Shown: positions 31,289 to 40,680, numbered from the stretch's first letter. The stretch: 64,000 bases of DNA from Pseudomonadota bacterium (GCA_020161695.1 JAIUOO010000024.1:1-64000); one strand, 5' to 3'. Translations and numbers: made by a program. Notes: generated by a model not told the origin, from the letters alone.

Positions 31289-33085
31289 TCAGCCACGCGC
31301 CCGTGCCGCCGCGATCTCCGCCGGCGTGTCGAACTCCTCGGGAATGCCGCACAATTTCCGCCGCACGAAGAAGCGGCCAAGGGCGGGCGATGCCGTCAGC
31401 ACCGCGAAGGGCACGGCGATCAGGAAGCCCGCCGTGAGCGGCAGCGACCAGTAGGCCGCCGCGGGCGAGGCCAGCCAAAGGAGCCCGAACACCGCCCAGC
31501 CGAAGGCCATCTGCGGCCAGAAGGCGTCCCACGCCTCGCGCCATGTCAGCGCCATGGCGTCGCGCTGCTGGCCGCCCCAGGTGACCGATTTGCCCAGCGC
31601 CAGCCCGATCATGAACACGGAAATGCGGAACGAGGTCAGCGCGCCGAGCAGGAACGAGAAGGCGAGCTCGATGGCCGCCGCGGCGAGGAACCGCGCGCGC
31701 CCGCCATAGCGATCCGTCGCGCCTTCGGTGATCAGGATGTCGATGAACCCCGCAATCTTCGGCATCAGGTACATCAGGAAGAACGCGACATAGACCGCGA
31801 TCGCGAAGCCGACCGGGAAGGCCGCCCGGCTCGGTCCGTGCCATGCGAGGAACGGCGACAGCGCGATCATCAGCGTCCAGGCCGGCACGCCGACGAACAT
31901 CAGGATTGCCCAGACCAGCTGGAACCGGCTGATGGCCTTCAGGCCGGGCTCATCCAAGAGCTTCACATATTGCATGTTGCCCTGGCACCAGCGCACGTCG
32001 CGGCGCGAGAATTCGAGGATGGTCGGCGGGTTCTCCTCCCATGACCCCTCCTCCTCCGGCAGCACGCGCACCTCGTAGCCGGCGCGGCGCATGAAGGTCG
32101 CCTCGACCTGGTCGTGCGACAGGATGTGCCCGCCGAGCGGCGGCTCGCCCGACAGCAGCGGCAGGTGGCAGTGCTCCATGAACGGCCTGATGCGGACGAG
32201 GGCGTTGTGGCCCCAGAACGGCCCGCAATCGCCGACCCACCACGCCTGTCCCATCGTGTAGGAGCGCATGCCCTGCCGCATGCCGAACTGGAAGATGCGG
32301 GCGAAGGCCGAGGCCGACGGCATGCCGACCACGAGGCTCTGCAGGATGCCGAGTTTCGGATAGGCCTGCATCATGCGCACGTGCCGGACGATGGTCGCGC
32401 CGGACATCAGGCTGTCCGCGTCGAGCGGCAGCATCAGTTCGTAGCGCGCCCCCCACCGTTCCAGGAAGTCGCGGACATTGCCGGCCTTGAACCCGGCATT
32501 GTCGGTGCGGCGGCGATAGACGACCCGGTCGCCGCCCGCTTCGGTCGCAAAGGCGGCAGCCGCGCGCTCCTCGCGCTCCGCGACATCGGGCCTGTTGGTG
32601 TCGGACAGGATGAAATAGTCGAACTGGCCGCCCTGCCCCGTCCGGTCGATGCTGTCCTTGACGATCTTCAGCCGGTCGATGGCCCGCTCCGGGTCTTCGT
32701 TGCGGAGCGTCATGAACACCGCCGTCCGCACCGTCAGCGGCGTGTCGCTGTCGCCCGCCCTGGCGAAGGGCGCGACCTCGGCCAGCGGATCGTCGAACTC
32801 GTGCAGGACCCACAGGCCGATCAGCGCGTTCCAGAAGCCGAGCACCGTCCACGGGGTCGCGATGGCGAAGCAGAGCGCCAAGACGATGTCGACGATGGTC
32901 CAGCCGCCGGAGCCGAGGATCGACCAGGCCGCCGCGTTCAGGAGCCACCACGTCACCACGTTCAGCGCCAGCACGATCCAGCGCCTCTTCCGCAATTCGG
33001 CCGTGGACTGGATACCCGCCGGCGTCGTAGAGCCGTCTGGCGGCAGCGTGCCGCCTTGCGCCGGAAACGGGGTGAGATCGTTCAT
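31289..33085 (-). CDS. opgH: Glucans biosynthesis glucosyltransferase (OpgH/MdoH family)
   Basis: A 598-residue inner-membrane GT2 enzyme that polymerises glucose from UDP-glucose into osmoregulated periplasmic glucan. Two N-terminal helices precede the catalytic domain, which shows SDTNRPD, LDADSLMSG (DxD-type motif) and RRDVRWCQGNMQY (processive-glucosyltransferase region). Several C-terminal helices follow. It is shorter than E. coli OpgH (about 850 residues), like many alphaproteobacterial forms. The ATG at 33085 has a strong GGAGGT. Its start lies 47 bases from the divergent MDR gene. galU lies downstream on the same strand and supplies UDP-glucose. No opgG is present in this window. Confidence 0.9.
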   Translation of the reverse strand: MNDLTPFPAQGGTLPPDGSTTPAGIQSTAELRKRRWIVLALNVVTWWLLNAAAWSILGSGGWTIVDIVLALCFAIATPWTVLGFWNALIGLWVLHEFDDPLAEVAPFARAGDSDTPLTVRTAVFMTLRNEDPERAIDRLKIVKDSIDRTGQGGQFDYFILSDTNRPDVAEREERAAAAFATEAGGDRVVYRRRTDNAGFKAGNVRDFLERWGARYELMLPLDADSLMSGATIVRHVRMMQAYPKLGILQSLVVGMPSASAFARIFQFGMRQGMRSYTMGQAWWVGDCGPFWGHNALVRIRPFMEHCHLPLLSGEPPLGGHILSHDQVEATFMRRAGYEVRVLPEEEGSWEENPPTILEFSRRDVRWCQGNMQYVKLLDEPGLKAISRFQLVWAILMFVGVPAWTLMIALSPFLAWHGPSRAAFPVGFAIAVYVAFFLMYLMPKIAGFIDILITEGATDRYGGRARFLAAAAIELAFSFLLGALTSFRISVFMIGLALGKSVTWGGQQRDAMALTWREAWDAFWPQMAFGWAVFGLLWLASPAAAYWSLPLTAGFLIAVPFAVLTASPALGRFFVRRKLCGIPEEFDTPAEIAAARARG

Positions 33086-33132
33086 TCGCAAACCTCCGTC
33101 GCCCGGCGGGCGGCGCAGAAAGTGAGTTCGAC

Positions 33133-34110
33133 ATGGCCTCGGCGGCACGTGCGCTCTGGTATGCCTCGCGCGGCAAGGTAGAACTGCGCGATGAAACGCT
33201 GGATGAACGCCGTCCGGCCGATGCTCTCGTCCGCATGCTCTATAGCGGCATCAGCCGGGGCACGGAACGGCTGGTATTCAACGGCCTGATGGCCGCGCCG
33301 GAGCGGGAGCGCATGGCCTGCCCGCTTCAGGATGGCGAATTCCCCTTCCCGGTCAAATACGGCTACTGCGCCGTCGGTACCGTCGAGGACGGGCCGGAGG
33401 CGCTGGCCGGCAAGACGATCTTCACGCTCGGGCCGCATCAGGACCGTCTCCTCGTTCCCACCGACCGCGTGTCGGCGGTGGAAGTACCCGCGAACGTGCC
33501 GGCCAGACGCGCCATCCTCGCGGCCAATATGGAAACGGCGCTGAACGCCGTCTGGGACTCGGGCGCCGGCCCCGGCGACCGGATCGTGGTGGTCGGCGGC
33601 GGCGTGGTTGGCCTGCTCGTCACCTATCTGGTGTCGAAGCTGCCCGGCGCCGACGTGACGCTGGTCGATCTCGACCCCGCCCGGCGGCATTTCGCCGAGC
33701 TCTTCGGCGTCCGCTTCTCGAAACCTCTCGACGGTCCCGGCGACTGCGACATCGCGTTCCACGCCTCGGCGACCTCGGCCGGCCTCGCCTGCGCGCTCGC
33801 CTGCTGCGGCGACGAGGCGACGGTGGTCGAGCTCTCCTGGTTTGGCGACAGCGACCCGGCCGTGCCGCTCGGCGCGGGCTTCCACGCGAAGCGCCTGAAG
33901 CTGATTTCGTCGCAGGTCGGCATGGTCTCTGCATCCAGACGCCCGCGCTGGACGTACAGGCGACGGCTCGAAAAGGCCGTCGCGCTGCTTGGCGATGACC
34001 GGCTCGACCAGCTCATCACCGGCGAGGTCGCCTTCGCCGGCCTGCCCCACGAACTGCCGCGCATCCTGACGCCGGGCGCTCCCGGCCTCATGACCGCCGT
34101 CAAATACTGA
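33133..34110 (+). CDS. MDR-family dehydrogenase, apparently lacking the usual zinc sites
   Basis: A 325-residue medium-chain dehydrogenase/reductase. The Rossmann motif VVGGGVVGLLVTYLV and NAD-type VDLDPARR are clear, and YSGISRGTERLVFNG fits the N-terminal domain. The catalytic zinc motif of alcohol dehydrogenases (GHE) reads GYCAVGTV, and no four-cysteine structural zinc loop is seen, so it may be a zinc-free reductase. First gene of the operon 33133-36485, where the next genes encode a PTPS-like protein, a glycosyltransferase and a methyltransferase. It probably reduces or oxidises a pathway intermediate of a modified small molecule. Confidence 0.8.
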   Translation: MASAARALWYASRGKVELRDETLDERRPADALVRMLYSGISRGTERLVFNGLMAAPERERMACPLQDGEFPFPVKYGYCAVGTVEDGPEALAGKTIFTLGPHQDRLLVPTDRVSAVEVPANVPARRAILAANMETALNAVWDSGAGPGDRIVVVGGGVVGLLVTYLVSKLPGADVTLVDLDPARRHFAELFGVRFSKPLDGPGDCDIAFHASATSAGLACALACCGDEATVVELSWFGDSDPAVPLGAGFHAKRLKLISSQVGMVSASRRPRWTYRRRLEKAVALLGDDRLDQLITGEVAFAGLPHELPRILTPGAPGLMTAVKY

Positions 34111-34126
34111 CCGGAGCTTGCCCATC

Positions 34127-34528
34127 ATGTATTCCGTCGAGGTCCGCGACCGCATCATGATCGCCCATTCGCTGCCCGACCCGTTCTTCGGACCGGCGCA
34201 GGGCAAGCACGGCGCGAGCTTCGTCGTCGATGTCGCCTTCTTCCGCGAGGCGCTGACCGCCCAGAACGTCGTGGTCGATATCGGCGCGGCGCTGGACGCC
34301 CTGTCGAACGCGCTGAAGCGTCTCGCCTATCAGGATCTCGACACGCTGCCGGAATTCAGGGGCAAGCTGACGACCACCGAATTCCTCTGCAAATATGTCT
34401 TCGACTGCATGGTGGAGGCGGCGAAAGCCGGCGCACTCGGCAAGGATGCCGACGGGCTCGCCAAGATCCGCGTGACCCTGCACGAGCACGACCTCGCCCG
34501 CGCCGCCTTCGAGGGCCCGCTGCCATGA
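34127..34528 (+). CDS. 6-pyruvoyl-tetrahydropterin synthase / QueD-family protein with altered zinc site
   Basis: The 133-residue protein has the T-fold pattern of PTPS/QueD: an AHSL segment with H14 (first zinc-type histidine), a KHGASF segment where the canonical HGH/N motif should be, DTLPEFRGKLTTTEFL (LN...NPTxE-like, 72-87) and an acidic VTLHEHDLA at the end (E120). The second histidine of HGH is alanine (A30) and the catalytic cysteine region reads GPAQGK. So a standard PTPS reaction is unlikely; an altered aldolase or cyclising activity is possible. ATG at 34127 follows CGGAG; a TTG at 34118 is an alternative. Neighbours suggest a pterin-like or other cyclic metabolite. Confidence 0.78.
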   Translation: MYSVEVRDRIMIAHSLPDPFFGPAQGKHGASFVVDVAFFREALTAQNVVVDIGAALDALSNALKRLAYQDLDTLPEFRGKLTTTEFLCKYVFDCMVEAAKAGALGKDADGLAKIRVTLHEHDLARAAFEGPLP

Positions 34529-34557
34529 AATGCTGGTGACGCAACGCCGATGACGGG

Positions 34558-35652
34558 ATGCCGATGATATCAGCGGCCTTCGCCATTCCCGGGGATATCA
34601 GCACCCCGACCGGCGGCTATCGCTATGACCGCGAGGTTCTGGCGAGGGTCGCGGCCCACGGCGTCGCGCTCGATCATCTCGTCCTGCCGGCCTCCTTTCC
34701 CAGTCCGTCCGATGGCGATCTGCTGCGCACGGCCGGCGCGCTGGTATCGCTGCCGCCGGACCGGGTGCTGCTGGCGGACGGCCTCGCCTATGGCGCCCTG
34801 CCGGAGAGCATCTGCGCCTCCATCCGCTGCCCCATCGTCGCGCTGGTCCATCACCCGCTGGCGCTCGAAAGCGGCATCGGAGCCATGACCGCCGGTCATC
34901 TGCGTCACAGCGAAACCGTCGCGCTGACCCACGCGGCGGCTGTGATCGCGACCAGCCGGGTGACGGCGCGCACGCTCGTCGACGACTACGACGTCCAGTC
35001 CGACCGCATCACCGTCGCCGAGCCCGGCACCGAGCCGGCCCCGCGCGCGACGGGCTCCGGTGGCCCCGAGAAGCTGATCCTCGCCGTCGGCGCGGTGTCG
35101 CACCGCAAGGGCTACGACGTGCTGATGGACGCCCTCGGCGAACTCGTCGACCTCCCGTGGAAACTGGTCGTCGTCGGCGCAACCGACCGCGATCCTCCGG
35201 CCTACGAGGCGGCGCGCCGGGCGGTCGACCGGAACGGCCTTGAGCAGCGCATCGGCTTCGCGGGGTCGCTCTCCGACGAGGCCCTCGCCGGCCTCTATGG
35301 CCGCGCCGACCTCTTCGTCATGCCGTCCCGCTACGAGGGCTACGGCATGGTCCTCGCCGAGGCCATGGCGCGCGGCCTGCCGATCGTCGCCACGACCGGC
35401 GGTGCCGCGGCCGAGACGGTGCCCGATGCCGCGGCGCTCAAGGTTCCGCCCGGCAATGCTGCAGAGCTGCGGGCGGCCATTGCCCGCGCACTCGGCGACG
35501 ACGCATTGCTGACCCGGCTCGCGGATGCATCGTGGGCGGCGGGCCGGAAACTGCCGCGCTGGAGCGATACGGCGCGGATCGTCGCCTCCGTGCTCAAGCG
35601 GATCGGCGCGGACATGCAGGGCAAGGGCCCGCACGAGGGACAGGTCGCATGA
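34558..35652 (+). CDS. Glycosyltransferase family 4
   Basis: A 364-residue GT-B enzyme. The N-domain opens with STPTGGYRYDREVL; the C-domain shows LAVGAVSHRKGYDVLMDAL, then SRYEGYGMVLAEAMARGLP, the E-x7-E donor-binding motif of GT4, and a closing helical region. It transfers a sugar from a nucleotide donor to an acceptor. A second ATG at 34564 could be the true start. The stop overlaps the next gene (ATGA). In this operon the acceptor may be the product of the PTPS-like enzyme, which would make a glycosylated small molecule. Confidence 0.88.
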   Translation: MPMISAAFAIPGDISTPTGGYRYDREVLARVAAHGVALDHLVLPASFPSPSDGDLLRTAGALVSLPPDRVLLADGLAYGALPESICASIRCPIVALVHHPLALESGIGAMTAGHLRHSETVALTHAAAVIATSRVTARTLVDDYDVQSDRITVAEPGTEPAPRATGSGGPEKLILAVGAVSHRKGYDVLMDALGELVDLPWKLVVVGATDRDPPAYEAARRAVDRNGLEQRIGFAGSLSDEALAGLYGRADLFVMPSRYEGYGMVLAEAMARGLPIVATTGGAAAETVPDAAALKVPPGNAAELRAAIARALGDDALLTRLADASWAAGRKLPRWSDTARIVASVLKRIGADMQGKGPHEGQVA

Positions 35653-36485
35653 GCTTCTCGCCCGAATGGCTGGCGCTGCGCGAGCCCGCCGATCACGCCG
35701 CGCGCTCGCGGGAACTGCTCGCCAGCGTCGGCCGGCACTTTGCCGGACGCAGCGAGATCAGCGTGGTCGATTTCGGCTGTGGGGCGGGATCGAACCTGCG
35801 CGGCACCTATGCCGCCCTGCCCGACCGCCAGCGCTGGCTGCTCGTCGACTACGACCGGAACCTGCTCGTCGCTGCCCGCGAGCGGCTGGCGGCATGGGCG
35901 GATTCGAGCCGCGCCGACGGCGAGGCGCTGCACCTGTCGAAAGGGCCCAAGTCGCTCACCGTCTCCTTCGTGCAGGCCGACCTGACGCGCGACCTCGGCA
36001 GGGTCTTGCCGGCCGGCACCGACCTCGTCACCGCGGCCGCCCTGTTCGACCTCGTCTCCGAAGGCTGGATCGTCGGTTTCGTCGCGGCGCTGAAGCAGCG
36101 CGGCCTGCCGCTCTACACGGTCCTGACCTATGACGGCACCGAGCGCTGGGAGCCGCCGCACCCCGCCGACGCCGCCATGCTTGCCGCCTTCCACGCCCAT
36201 CAGGCGACCGACAAGGGCTTCGGTCCCGCCGCCGGCCCGCGCGCGACCGCCATCATGGCGGGCGCCTTCGCGGCCGCCGGCTATAGCATCGACCGCGCCG
36301 ACAGCCCCTGGCGGCTCGGGCCCGACTTCGCCGTGCTGGCGCGCGAACTGGTCACCGGCTTCGCGGGCGCCGTTCGCGAGACCGGCGCGGTGCCCGAAAG
36401 CGACATCGATACATGGCTCGCCGCGCGCCGCTCCGGCGTCGCCTGTCATGTCGGCCACGAGGATCTTCTGGTGATCCCCGCCTGA
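35649..36485 (+). CDS. SAM-dependent methyltransferase, class I
   Basis: A 278-residue methyltransferase with VVDFGCGAGSNLRGTY (about 38-53) as SAM-binding loop and a downstream LLVDYDRNLL acidic segment. No family-specific substrate motif is recognised. The ATG at 35649 overlaps the glycosyltransferase stop by four bases, placing it last in the operon. It is probably a tailoring step on the glycosylated product. A 245-base gap to the next gene holds no other gene. Confidence 0.83.
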   Translation: MSFSPEWLALREPADHAARSRELLASVGRHFAGRSEISVVDFGCGAGSNLRGTYAALPDRQRWLLVDYDRNLLVAARERLAAWADSSRADGEALHLSKGPKSLTVSFVQADLTRDLGRVLPAGTDLVTAAALFDLVSEGWIVGFVAALKQRGLPLYTVLTYDGTERWEPPHPADAAMLAAFHAHQATDKGFGPAAGPRATAIMAGAFAAAGYSIDRADSPWRLGPDFAVLARELVTGFAGAVRETGAVPESDIDTWLAARRSGVACHVGHEDLLVIPA

Positions 36486-36730
36486 TCCGATCGACCGGTC
36501 TGCTCATCCCGCAGGCGCGAGATATCATTGTGCAGCGCAGCGAGAAGACAAGTTTCGTCAAGCTGTTACGCAATCTCGTTGCGCCGGCCCCGCAGAGAAC
36601 GAAATCGACAGAACGATTCCAATGTGACAGCGTTCTTGACCTGGGGGCCACGCATTCCATCTGAAGAGATGGGTGCATTTCAGGTTCCCGGACCGGCGCC
36701 GGCGGCGCCTAGAGGTTTGAGGAGCGCGCG

Positions 36731-39700
36731 ATGGCCAAGACCGACGGTGCATCGTCCGAACTCGCCAATGCGATCAACTTCGAGGACGTTTCCCTCGACG
36801 ACAAATACGACCTGACCAAGAAGCGCATCTTCGTCACCGGCGTTCAGGCGCTGGTGCGCCTCGGCCTGATGCAGAAGGAGCGCGACCGGCTCGCCGGGCT
36901 CAATACGGCGGGCTTCGTCTCGGGTTATCGCGGCTCGCCGCTCGGCGGCCTCGACCAGGCCTTCTACAAGGCGCAGCGCAATCTCGTCGCCTCCGACATC
37001 GTCTTCACCTCCGGCCTCAACGAGGACCTCGCCGCCACCGCCGTCTGGGGCGCGCAGCAGGCGGAAATGCGCGGCGAAGGCAGGTTCGATGGCGTCTTCG
37101 GCGTCTGGTACGGCAAGGGCCCGGGCGTCGACCGCTCCGGCGACGTCTTCCGCCACGCCAATCTCGCCGGCACCTCTCCGAACGGCGGCGTGCTCGCCCT
37201 GATGGGCGACGACCACACCGCCGAGTCCTCCACCGTCGCGCACCAGTCCGAGTTCCACTTCATCGACGTGATGATGCCGATCCTGAACCCCGCCGGGGCG
37301 CAGGAAATCCTCGACTACGGCCTCTATGGCTGGGCGCTGTCGCGCTATTGCGGCTGCTGGGTGGCGCTCAAGGTCATGAAGGACACGGTGGAATCCACCG
37401 GCGTCATCGACGGCTCCATCGATCGCGTGAAGGTCGTCATCCCCAGCGCGGATGAGTTCCAGATGCCCGAGGGCGGCCTGTCGATCCGCCCGAACGACGA
37501 CCGGCACGAGCAGGAACGCCGCCTGCACATGTACAAGCGCGCCGCCGCGCTCGCCTTCGTCAAGGCCAACAAGATCAACCGCATCATCACCGCCGGCGGG
37601 CGCAAGCCGAAGATCGGCATCATCACCACCGGCAAGAGCTATCTCGACGTCCGGCAGGCCTGGGACGAGCTCGGCCTCGACGAGGTGAAGGCCAACGATC
37701 TCGGCATCCGCCTGTTCAAGATCGGCTGCCCCTGGCCGCTTGATCCCGGCGAACTCCGCGACTTCGTCCACGGCCTCGATCTCGTCATCGTCGTCGAGGA
37801 GAAGCGCTCGCTGATCGAGGTGCAGGTCCGCGAGGAGCTTTACGGCAATCCCGAACAGCCCGTGGTCATCGGCAAGCGGGACGAGGACGGCAACTGGCTG
37901 TTTCCCGTCCATGGCGCGCTTGATTCCAACGATGTCGCCATCTGCATCGGCGAGCGCATCCTCAAACATGTCGGCCATGTCGAGGAGATCGCCCAGAACG
38001 TCGCGCGGCTGAAGGGCGCGCAGGACGTTCTGAAGACCACGCCGATGATCGCGACGCGCATCCCCTATTTCTGCTCGGGCTGCCCGCACAACACCTCGAC
38101 CGTCGTGCCCGAGGGCATGCGCGCCTATGCCGGCATCGGCTGCCACTACATGGCGCTGTGGATGGACCGCAACACCGAGGGCTGCACCCAGATGGGCGGC
38201 GAGGGCGCCAACTGGGTGGGCGAGGCGCCGTTCTCGAAGCGCGGCCACGTCTTCCAGAACCTCGGCGACGGCACCTACAACCATTCGGGCTCGCTGGCGA
38301 TCCGCTTCGCCATCGCCTCCAAGGTCAACATCACCTACAAGATCCTGTTCAACGACGCCGTCGCCATGACCGGCGGCCAGCGCCACGAAGGCGGGTTGAC
38401 CATGCCGATGATCGCCGCGCAGATGCGCGCGGAGGGCGTCGAGCGCATCGCCATCGTCACCGACGACCCCGGCAAATATGCCGGGCTCGGCATCTCCTTC
38501 CCGGTCGCCACCAGCATCGACCATCGCGACGATCTCGACGCCGTCCAGAAGGAACTGGCAGGCGTCCCCGGCGTCTCGGTGCTGATCTACGACCAGACCT
38601 GCGCCGCCGAGAAGCGCCGCCGCCGCAAGCGCGGCACCTTCCCCGATCCGGTCAAGCGCGTGATCATCAACGAGGCCGTCTGCGAGGGCTGCGGCGATTG
38701 CGGCGTGGTCTCCAACTGCGTCTCCGTCCAGCCGCTCGACACCGAATTCGGCCGCAAGCGCACCATCGACCAGTCGTCCTGCAACAAGGACTATTCCTGC
38801 GTGAAGGGCTTCTGCCCGAGCTTCGTCACCGTCCACGGCGCGGAGCTGAAACGCGGCAAGGCGCTCGGCGTCACCGCCGACATCTCGAACCTGCCGGAGC
38901 CGGCCCTTCCCTCCTTCGCGCATACCTACAACGTGCTGATCGAGGGCGTCGGCGGCACGGGTATCGTCACTGTCGGCGCCATTCTCGGCATGGCCTGCCA
39001 CCTCGAGAAGAAGGGCGTCGGCCTGATCGACATGGCCGGCCTCGCGCAGAAGGGCGGCGAGGTGTTCTCCCACATGCGCATCGCGCGCACGCCGGAGGAC
39101 ATCCACTCGATCCGCGTCCATGCCGGCTCCGCCGATCTCGTCCTCTCCGGCGACATCGTCATCGCCGGTGGCAAGAAGTCGCTGGCCTCGATGAAGCCGG
39201 ACACCAAGGTGGTGGTGAACACCATCGAGATGCTGCCCGGCCAGTTCACCCGCGACGCCAATTTCTCGCTGCCCTCGGAGCGGCTGAAGCGCGCCATCAT
39301 CGGCCATGCCAGCCGCGAGACGACGCATCTCGTCGATGCCCAGCGGCTCGCCACGGCGCTGATGGGCAATTCCATCGCCACCAATCTGTTCCTGGTCGGC
39401 TACGCCTACCAGATCGGCGGCCTGCCACTGACCTCGGCCGCCATCGAGCGCGCCATCGAGATGAACGGCGAAGCCGTGAAGATGAACATCACCGCCTTCC
39501 GCTGGGGCCGGCTCTGCGCCCATGACCGCGCGGCGGTGGAGAAGCTCGTCGCCCCGATCACCGCACCCATCGGGGTCGAGCGCCTGTCGGGCTCGCTGGA
39601 GGAGATCATCTCCCGCCGCGTCGAGCAGCTCACCGCCTATCAGAACGCCGCCTATGCCGCCCGCTATTCGGCCCTCGTCGATACCGTGAAGAAGGCTGAA

Positions 39701-40261
39701 GGCCAGAAGGCTCCCGGCAAGCAGGGTCTCACCGAGGCGGTGGCGCGCTATCTCTACAAGCTGATGGCCTACAAGGACGAGTATGAGGTCGCCCGCCTCT
39801 ACACCGATGGCAACTTCCTCAAGCAGGTCGCCAAGACCTTCGACGGGCAGGACCTGAAGTTCGAGTTCCACCTCGCGCCCCCGCTGCTCGCGAAGAAGGA
39901 CCCGGCCACCGGCGTTCCCCGCAAGATCAGCTTCGGCCCGTGGATGATGACCGGTTACAGGCTGCTGGCGAGCCTCAAGGGCCTGCGCGGCACCGCCTTC
40001 GACATTTTCGGCTACACCCACGAGCGGAAGACCGAGCGCCAGCTGATCAGCGATTACGAGGCGCTGGTGGCCGAGATCGTCGGCAAGCTGACGTCGGACA
40101 ATCACGCGCTCGCCGTCGGCCTCGCCAACATCCCCGAGAAGATCCGCGGCTTCGGCCATGTGAAGGCGCGGCACCTCGACGTGGCGAAGAAGGAAGAGGC
40201 GGCTTTGCTCGCCGAGTTCCGCGCCGGCCCCAAGCCCGAGATCAAGCTCGCGGCGGAGTAG
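36731..40261 (+). CDS. Indolepyruvate ferredoxin oxidoreductase, fused alpha/beta type
   Basis: A 1176-residue thiamine-diphosphate enzyme that converts arylpyruvates to aryl-CoA in amino acid breakdown. Domains in order: a pyrimidine-binding N-part (SGYRGSPLGGLDQAF), a TPP-binding middle part (IPYFCSGCPHNTSTVVPEG and GDGTYNHSGSLAI), an iron-sulfur segment (CEGCGDCGVVSNC and CNKDYSCVKGFCPS) and a C-terminal gamma-like part (EGVGGTGIVTVGAIL, residues about 735-920) with a further unknown tail. IorA and IorB are thus on one chain, the normal aerobic alphaproteobacterial form. GGTTTGAGGAG precedes the ATG. The long frame on the opposite strand is a shadow. Confidence 0.93.
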   Translation: MAKTDGASSELANAINFEDVSLDDKYDLTKKRIFVTGVQALVRLGLMQKERDRLAGLNTAGFVSGYRGSPLGGLDQAFYKAQRNLVASDIVFTSGLNEDLAATAVWGAQQAEMRGEGRFDGVFGVWYGKGPGVDRSGDVFRHANLAGTSPNGGVLALMGDDHTAESSTVAHQSEFHFIDVMMPILNPAGAQEILDYGLYGWALSRYCGCWVALKVMKDTVESTGVIDGSIDRVKVVIPSADEFQMPEGGLSIRPNDDRHEQERRLHMYKRAAALAFVKANKINRIITAGGRKPKIGIITTGKSYLDVRQAWDELGLDEVKANDLGIRLFKIGCPWPLDPGELRDFVHGLDLVIVVEEKRSLIEVQVREELYGNPEQPVVIGKRDEDGNWLFPVHGALDSNDVAICIGERILKHVGHVEEIAQNVARLKGAQDVLKTTPMIATRIPYFCSGCPHNTSTVVPEGMRAYAGIGCHYMALWMDRNTEGCTQMGGEGANWVGEAPFSKRGHVFQNLGDGTYNHSGSLAIRFAIASKVNITYKILFNDAVAMTGGQRHEGGLTMPMIAAQMRAEGVERIAIVTDDPGKYAGLGISFPVATSIDHRDDLDAVQKELAGVPGVSVLIYDQTCAAEKRRRRKRGTFPDPVKRVIINEAVCEGCGDCGVVSNCVSVQPLDTEFGRKRTIDQSSCNKDYSCVKGFCPSFVTVHGAELKRGKALGVTADISNLPEPALPSFAHTYNVLIEGVGGTGIVTVGAILGMACHLEKKGVGLIDMAGLAQKGGEVFSHMRIARTPEDIHSIRVHAGSADLVLSGDIVIAGGKKSLASMKPDTKVVVNTIEMLPGQFTRDANFSLPSERLKRAIIGHASRETTHLVDAQRLATALMGNSIATNLFLVGYAYQIGGLPLTSAAIERAIEMNGEAVKMNITAFRWGRLCAHDRAAVEKLVAPITAPIGVERLSGSLEEIISRRVEQLTAYQNAAYAARYSALVDTVKKAEGQKAPGKQGLTEAVARYLYKLMAYKDEYEVARLYTDGNFLKQVAKTFDGQDLKFEFHLAPPLLAKKDPATGVPRKISFGPWMMTGYRLLASLKGLRGTAFDIFGYTHERKTERQLISDYEALVAEIVGKLTSDNHALAVGLANIPEKIRGFGHVKARHLDVAKKEEAALLAEFRAGPKPEIKLAAE

Positions 40262-40276
40262 CAAGACCACACGCTT

Positions 40277-40404
40277 CCACCTCTCCCTGGCGGGGAGAGG
40301 TCGGCTGCGCCAGCAGCCGGGAGAGGGGGACAAGCCCTTTCCGACAGCCGCTCTCCCCCTCGCCCGACCTTCGGTCGACCTCTCCCCGCCCGGGAGAGGT
40401 GGGG
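40277..40404. repeat. Palindromic intergenic repeat block downstream of the oxidoreductase gene
   Basis: CCACCTCTCCCTGGCGGGGA at the left and TCTCCCCGCCCGGGAGAGGT at the right are imperfect mirror images. GGGAGAGGGGGACAAG and CTCTCCCCCTC form a second pair inside. REP-like, of a different type from the elements at 13030 and 13101. Confidence 0.65.
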
Positions 40405-40680
40405 CAGCGGCCCCGTCGCGCTTCACTGGCCACTGATCTCACCGTCGCGAAACACACGGCTGAACTCGTCCGAGGTCCTGCAGGCGCACTTGTCGAACAT
40501 GCCTGAAATATGCCGGACCAGCGTTACGCTGTCAAGGCTATAATTCCTACAACAGGACGAAAGTCCGCAATCCAATATCCCGCGCGGCTCATGACCAGAC
40601 GGTTTGCATGGACGCCCCTACCCGTCCCGGCTGTATCATGCGACAGACAGGGTTCCCGCCGCCGGCTCCCGGATATCGCC
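40405..40680. other. Intergenic stretch between repeat and serine hydrolase gene
   Basis: These 276 bases, with the repeat before them, form the 419-base gap 40262-40680. An upstream extension of the hydrolase frame begins at 40510 but carries no recognisable protein and no signal peptide. I see no RNA gene. The promoter of the hydrolase gene should lie here. Confidence 0.5.

Noticed and set aside
38670..38830. Irregular iron-sulfur cysteine spacing in the fused oxidoreductase
   Set aside because: The same spacing is usual in the large aerobic form of this enzyme, so it is not a sign of damage or novelty.
36680..40426. 1248-codon open frame antisense to the fused oxidoreductase gene
   Set aside because: It has no recognisable domain, is rich in D/G/A/R as expected for the complement of high-GC coding DNA, and the opposite strand encodes a full well-known enzyme.
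40510..40680. N-terminal extension of the serine hydrolase
   Set aside because: It lies in an intergenic region next to repeats, gives no signal peptide or conserved residues, and the ATG at 40681 gives a normal family start.
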